The notes beneath the pieces are model-generated. The model did no database searches. It was not told where the DNA came from and saw only the letters and a list, made by a program, of their open reading frames with translations. From Flaccisagitta enflata (taxonomy: Eukaryota; Chaetognatha; Sagittoidea; Aphragmophora), in the NCBI GenBank assembly GCA_965153355.1, contig OZ231126.1:33356001-33420000 (forward strand): a stretch of 64,000 nt of DNA, given 5' to 3'. The position numbers and the translations under genes are program-made. Below are positions 56,637 through 64,000 of this stretch, one piece after another. How positions within the stretch are numbered: position 1 is the stretch's first letter; the number at the start of each line of letters is the position of its first letter.

Positions 56637-58709
56637 ACACACATCTCTGGATACCCCCCTAAGGATAATCGAGAATACCATTTTTTCTGACTGTGCTATT
56701 TGTCTTCAGGAACATGTGGGCTACTAAAAAAAAAACAAAAAACAAAAAAAAACATCTGAAATTTTTTCATTTATTTCACTTTTTAGGTAAAAAAAACCCA
56801 ACATTTTGAGCACTTTTAAGTCAAACATTGTTTATAAAGCATAGAAAATAAAAAAAAAGCCCGAAATGTGTGGCAATACATAGAATATACATGTCTTTTC
56901 CCTTCAGAAAAAGTTTTCTTTTTGAGTAACTTACAGATTAGAGCTTAAAAATGACCTGAAAATGGCAAAATATAGCTTTTTATAGTATTTTTAAGTCTAA
57001 ATATGCTCACACAGTATTTTAACTCTCAAAATCCTAGAAATATGTAATAGTAGTCTGAGTTTAATTACTTTTACCCTGAATAATCAGTAATCTTAGATTT
57101 CATTTAGGTTTAGAGTTTAAAAATAGCCAAAAAATAGCAAAATATTGGTTTTTTAAGTAAAATATTATTCATGCAGTCCTATAAATCCAAAAAATACTGG
57201 AAATGTGTGGCAATAGATAGAAGATACATGTTTTTACCCTTCACAAAAAGTTCTTTTAGATATCTTACAGATTAGAGCTTAAAAATAGCCTAAAAATGGC
57301 TAATAAAAGTTTTTTTCAGCATTTCTAAGTTTAATTTTGTTCATACAGAATTTAACTCCCCAAAAATCTTAGAAATGTGAAGAAGTAGTCTGAGTTTAAC
57401 TATTTTTACCCTGAACAATCAGTATTTTTTTTTTAGATTTAAAGTTTAAAAATAGTTTATAAACAGCCTAAAAATAGCAAAATATTGGTTTTTTAAGCAT
57501 TTTCAAGAAAATATCTGAAGGGTAAAAAAATGTTTATTCTATCTATTGCTACACATTTCCAGTATTTTTTGGATTCATAAAACTACATGAGCAATAATTT
57601 ACTTGAAAAAGCTTTAAAAACCATATTTTGCTGATTTTTAGCAATTTTTAAAATGTAAACCTAAAAAAATCAAAAATTACTGATTGTTCAGGGTAAAAGT
57701 AGTTAAACTTAGACTACTTCTACACATTTCTAGGACCAATGAACAAATTTAGTCTTAAAAATGCTAAAAAAAACTATATTTTGTTATTTTTAGGCCATTT
57801 TTAAGCTCTTATGATGGCAAATTTTTGAAGGAAAATGAAGTGTTTCACCATATTTTTTGCATCATTATCAGGACAGTAATGAAGCTGGAATGCTTTCAGT
57901 GGACAAATTGTCTCTAAAGATACTTGGTGCATACAAATTTTTCATATTCTGACCTAAAATGTAATTTGAACTATGCAGTTCACATGAAAAAACAGAGGAA
58001 AATGATGATCTTTAATGAATTTCTGCTTACACTTTTTTGTATTTTCTTAGGTCGAAATTCTAAGAAAGCCACAAACAGAGAAATTTTGCATTTTGAAAAA
58101 CATAGTTCTCTCTGTAATCAATTTGGGAAAAGAACTATGTTCTTGGTTTTTGCATTTTTTCATTCTCTATGCAAATTCAGAATTTCGACCAGCCCCCTAT
58201 CAGTGACCAAAAATAAAAAAGAAAGAAATTTTCAACATTTTTTTTTAAGTATCATTGGCTAAACTTGGTCCTCTTGCTAAATAAATGCAAATTTTTCTTT
58301 TGAATATCATATCTTACCCATCTCAGTCACTTTTATTCACTTGTTTTTGTATTTTCTTTTATTCATTTTTTCTATTTTGACCTTCTTTGAAACACAAATG
58401 TTGGCTTTGGAGGAACGCCGTCTTATCTATAAAATATTCAAAAAAACTTTTTGAGAAAGGTGAAAAACATGTATATTCTATTTATTGCCACACATTTCCA
58501 GTATTTTCTAAGCTGCATGAACAATTTTAAGCTTAAAAATTGCTAAAAATATCTTTTTATTACCTAAAAAGTGAAATAAATGAAAAAATTTTAGATGATT
58601 TTTTTTTTAGTAGCCCACATGTTCCTGAAAACTGTTCCTGAAAACAAATAGCACAGTCAGAAAAAATGGTATTATCGATTCTCTTTGGGGGGTATCCAGA
58701 GATGTGTGA
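56637..58709. mobile_element. 2.07 kb fold-back element
   Basis: The left end CACACATCTCTGGATACCCC then ATACCATTTTTTCTGACTGTG and AACATGTGGGCTACTAAAAA is mirrored at the right (58560-58709) by the inverse of each word. The interior has several inverted and direct copies of words such as CTGAACAATCAGTA, AAAAATAGCAAAATATTGG and GGCAATAGATAGAA. Positions 57880-58320 inside resemble R3 at 36380. Non-coding, very AT-rich. Confidence 0.78.
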
Positions 58710-59664
58710 GAAAAAACCGAATGAACAGACAGACCAACATACTTCAAACGGAGATCAGATCATCCAGATGGATAAAATCTCTCACAATTTGCGGGGTTTA
58801 GTCTTGCAATTGAAGCGGCTTACAGTTGGCGGAAAAGGTCTACCAATGCGGGCGGTCTGACATCGAGAGGAAACTTGTTGGTGTAGCGTAGGCGCGTCTG
58901 AAAACATTGAATCGATCGCAGTGCGTAGGCGATAATACACCGCGTTGGCTTCCTTATTACGTATCTCACTTTTCTATTCATAGGGTTTCCATCTCACAAC
59001 CTAAAAGACAGGTTTATAACCGCGAAGGCCTCAACTATGCATATATTTGTATATTACAGCCGAGTATAATTAAAAAGAAGACGAGCAAGCGCGATCATGC
59101 GTCCTGACTGTATCACTGCGTGGTGTGAATTTCACTGGGGAATAGGATTGATATATGGTAGGGACAGATGGATGGATACTGGATAGAGTGTCATAGAAAC
59201 TTTCCACACTTTCCTTCAAACCTGCAGACATACCCGCTTGTAAAGATGTGAGGACCTACCTGAGAGCTGACTCGGTGATATCACTGATATGCGAGTCAAA
59301 GGCAAGTAAATGGCGAGCCAAACAGGTGAATTGGCTTCCATACCCTTAATAATCAAATAGCTTAGAAGGCGCGTGAGCCAGATGATAAACGCAGCATTTG
59401 ACACTCGTCTTCAAAGACGCGGCGTCGCTTCGTAATGTTCACACTCGCGCATATCTAATCAGATGCGCAACAACAATGAGGCATTCAATCTCTTTTGCGG
59501 CAAACTACGACGAGCTATGGATGAAATCTGTCGGGGAGGAAGATGGGAGGAAAAGCACACTCACTGCTTAAAAGATAATATGAACGATAAAAGCGATGAG
59601 TCATTTCCTCGACGCTTCCCCCCCCCCCTATCCCCCTCACTCTTTTCCTCGCTCGTACGGGAGA
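58710..59664. other. No gene seen
   Basis: About 950 bp of mixed sequence. Short open frames lack any recognisable motif. Confidence 0.45.
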
Positions 59665-60929
<1,265 letters not shown>

Positions 60930-61025
60930 AACTCTATAACTGGCTGTGTTCGTTAGTCGGTCGGTTGGTCGGTTGGTCGGTTGGTTGGTAACGCATTCGT
61001 TCGACGATCCACACGTCGCACCTTA
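60930..61025 (-). mobile_element. HINE-like element variant, partial
   Basis: Shares GTCGGTCGGTTGG tract, GTAACGCATTCGTTCGACGA and CGTCGCACC with 48510-48620; the head beyond it is eroded. The tail end reads GAAAAAGCAACTCTATAACTG on the plus strand. Confidence 0.58.
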
Positions 61026-61314
61026 TTAGCCTCCTTACTTTAATGATCTCATTTGAGTTTTGTATCTCATTCTCCTATTCGGAGCTCGGGTTATTTTTTC
61101 AGCAGTTGACGTTCTTGACTGTATTTTTTCCGTACCGCACAGGACAAAGATGCCTAAATCCCCTGTCTGGTAAACAATTCATCTGTACCGTTGTTTAAGT
61201 TAGTAGAAGTCATCATGATAAATCTTACTTACGGGCAATTTCCTAATATTGGATAATGGAGAGAGAGAGAGAGGGCTTGTTTCTAGTGAAGATGAAAAAC
61301 GCGTTTGTTCTTGT

Positions 61315-61510
61315 GAAACGCGATAACAGCGTGAACACATATTCAAGATTTTCAACTGTCCCACGAGGGAGTGAGCGAAGTGAGTGAGCGAGCCCGTGAA
61401 CGGAGCGAGCGAGCGAAGCAGAGCGCTGCAGAGCGAGTGAAGGGAGCGAGCGGTGCGAGCGAACGAACATAGCGAGCGACCGAGTGGCCCTTTCAAAACG
61501 CGATCGTCTT
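61315..61510 (+). repeat. GAGC-rich interspersed repeat R2, copy 2
   Basis: Inverse of 34420-34560. It carries CCCACGAGGGAGTGAGCG, many GAGCGAGCGA words and ends GACCGAGTGGCC then AAAACGCGATCG. It is flanked by short GA at 61259-61273 and by (GA)n at 61529-61611. Confidence 0.7.
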
Positions 61511-61525
61511 TGACTAGAAACGCCC

Positions 61526-61528
<3 letters not shown>

Positions 61529-61611
<83 letters not shown>
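61529..61611. repeat. (GA)n microsatellite
   Basis: About 83 bp of GA directly after R2. Positions 61612-62310 following it are pyrimidine-rich in places (61960-62110 with CTGCTTGTT-type repeats) but hold no gene that I can support. Confidence 0.95.
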
Positions 61612-61614
<3 letters not shown>

Positions 61615-62308
61615 CAACGGTGCATTGTCGCTACGCTCTAATTATAGATTTATATCATTGTTCCCCCTTATGTCAGAACCAATTTTCGAATTAGGAATAT
61701 TTTAGACAAATGGTTTCTTCTTACTTCCCTGATCAATGATCCTCCACCAGCTTTTACGTTGAAAAGTCAATAAATCCTCCCGCATTTGCTCTCTTCTCGA
61801 TTTACAAATGGTAACGCACGACTTCGTGTTTTGTTCCTCCTACGAAACATGACATCATCTTATTCGTATCGTCGCTCGTTCTTTGGTATTAGTCGCATGT
61901 TGGTTCCTTCACTGCATTTGTTCCGTGACTAGTTCGTTTTTGTCTTCATTCGTTAATGTGTTTCTCTAGTTGTTTCATCTGTGTTTACAATACCTCTGCT
62001 TGTATTTTCTGTGTGCTTTATGTGCGCTTTTTCTACCTGTATTCTCTGCTTGTTTCCTCTGCTTGTTTCCCCTGATTTTTCTCTGCTTGTTCCCTCTGCT
62101 TGTTCGTCTGCTCTTACGTCTGTTCGTTGGATTCAAATCCATTGGTGCGTTTCTTTCATTAGTTTTGTATTCCATTTTGTATTCCCCCTCCCCCTTCTTT
62201 ATTTCTTTTTTTCTCTTTCATTTGATTTTATTTCCCTTCTTCGCTTTATTCCTTTATCTCGCGGTCCATCGATTTATTCAAACGAGAAAAAAGGGGATGA
62301 AATGAGAA

Positions 62309-62690
<382 letters not shown>

Positions 62691-63544
62691 ATTGCAAGAT
62701 TGATTTAGTGAAGATATTGATTGATGTAAGAAAAAGGTAGATTGGTAGAAAGATAGATTGCAATATATGCGAATAGATGCTCAAATGGGTCGATGGAAAA
62801 CGACAGACAAATCTACAGAAAACGCTCAAAGGGGGACCCACGCGCTTTGGATTTAAGAGTAGATGCAAATCAGAATTGGGGATCGGGGAAAAGGTCGAAG
62901 TATGCGTTGAAAGTTCAAACCACAACAACGGTTTTTTGTTGGTTGGAATTAACAACAACTTTTGCTCCTCAGGTAGAAACGGCATCATAAAAAAAAGAAG
63001 CCAAAGAGAGAGAGAAAAAAACCCAAAGGAACGATCAACGCATCAATAGTCTAGGATTTAAGGAAAAGGACTCGGCGTTTTTGGGGCAAAGCGTGAAAAT
63101 TTGCATACGGGGTCAGTTTTTCGTGCCGAATAAGACTAGACGGGGTACACGTCGTTTTTCAAGTGTACCCGTTTAAATACGCGTTTTGTCTCTTTCAATA
63201 CTATGGCAATGCTGAAACCAGGCCTGAGACGGATGACCATAAAAAAAAAAAAAAAAAAAATATGCCTTTTTTCACTTGCACGCAAAATTTCAGCAAAATC
63301 GTCTAGTAGAGGTTATATTGCCGTTTGAAGTTTAGCGCCTATTTTCAAAAAAGCTATTTCATTTGTGTAAAATTGTTTTTTTTGAAAGTTTGAAATTTGT
63401 TTACTTGCATATATTACCCATTTACTTAAAAACAAAAAAAATCTGTTTCTTTTTTCCATTTTATGGCAAAAAAAACTACCAAGTTCAGCTTTTGGCCTGA
63501 TTTTCAAGAAAGCAGTGAAAAAATGTTAAACATTGGTTTACTGG
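62691..63544. other. No gene seen
   Basis: About 850 bp, AT-rich, with an A20 run at 63241-63260. Nothing supportable as coding. Confidence 0.45.
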
Positions 63545-63905
63545 CTCTGCTGTCATAAAGTGTACCCACTTATTCCCAAACTTTCAGGAGGGGTACATTA
63601 ACTGGAAAAGACAAAATTTAATTTCAAAGTCTAAAGAAAAATTTAAAGCATTTTTTTACCCTTCTTTGATATACGAAAAAATTCAATGCTTGATTAAGAA
63701 GCTGAAATTTGGCTCAGATATGCCCCTTACATATAGGGACTTGATACACAAAATTTTAGCAAATTGGTTGCTGCAGTCAGCTACCAAATGCCCTCAGTCC
63801 AAAAATGTGAAATTTTGGGTCGTTTTTTTTTAATTCTTTTGAAATTGAATTATGTCTTTTTAGGTTAATGTACCCTCTGAAAGTTTGGGAATAAGTTGTA
63901 CACTT
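63545..63905. mobile_element. Fold-back element with about 55 bp inverted ends
   Basis: The left part TGTCATAAAGTGTACCCACT then TATTCCCAAACTTTCAG and GGGGTACATTAAC is mirrored at 63850-63905 (GGTTAATGTACCCTCTGAAAG then TTTGGGAATAAGTTGTACAC and TTTATGACA). Non-coding interior. It may extend outward; AAAATCAGG-type words occur on both sides, up to the window edge. Confidence 0.7.
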
Positions 63906-64000
63906 TATGACAATAGATTCTGAAGGCCTCCAATGATTTTCATTATTTTCGCACTAGCCCTTTTTGAAAATCAGGTTAAATTTTGAAGTGCTGATTTTTG

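Overview
The window is repeat-dominated eukaryotic nuclear DNA with no recognisable host gene. Its base composition, the very long (GA)n/(CA)n microsatellites and the mix of Ty3/gypsy, Tc1/mariner-type and Helitron-like repeats suggest an invertebrate. A crustacean-like arthropod is my best guess, but nothing here fixes the species.

The only intact coding block is one very large, apparently young LTR retrotransposon on the minus strand (13016-28854, about 15.8 kb). It has near-identical 810/812 bp LTRs with TG...CA ends and a 5 bp target duplication (GCTTG). In element order it carries a 5' LTR, a primer-binding-site candidate, a 2.4 kb leader, gag, and pol in the -1 frame (protease, RT, RNase H, integrase). 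Next come an intergenic region with repeated blocks, a 274-residue SGNH/GDSL-type hydrolase-like ORF, a 1088-residue ORF with a divergent DEDDy-exonuclease-like region, and the 3' LTR. The two extra ORFs lie where an env gene would normally be.

The rest is layers of non-coding mobile DNA. (1) About 25 copies or fragments of a family of short elements start ACAAGGCC, contain internal tandem repeats and end in a small hairpin followed by AAAAA. The hairpin arms change in compensated pairs between copies, and the 5' subterminal motif tracks the 3' hairpin arm. Three copies can be compared with empty sites elsewhere in the window, all oligo(A/T) runs. The architecture matches Helentron-associated elements (HINEs). 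(2) At least six MITEs with terminal inverted repeats are flanked by TA; two of them share one TA, and one carries a decayed transposase N-terminus. (3) Several long fold-back elements occur (9.9-10.7, 11.0-11.5, 49.1-49.8, 56.6-58.7 and 63.5-63.9 kb). (4) A twin-hairpin module is associated with a 21 bp minisatellite and (GA)n. (5) There is a recent 1.8 kb tandem duplication (43145-46714). (6) Many microsatellites reach several hundred bases.

Layout: 0-13 kb microsatellites, MITEs and hairpin elements; 13-28.9 kb the retrotransposon; 28.9-36.4 kb hairpin elements and minisatellites; 36.4-43 kb MITEs and hairpin elements; 43-47 kb the tandem duplication; 47-51 kb interspersed repeats with nested insertions; 51-64 kb mostly AT-rich sequence, microsatellites and fold-backs. 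All similarities were judged by eye; no searches were run.
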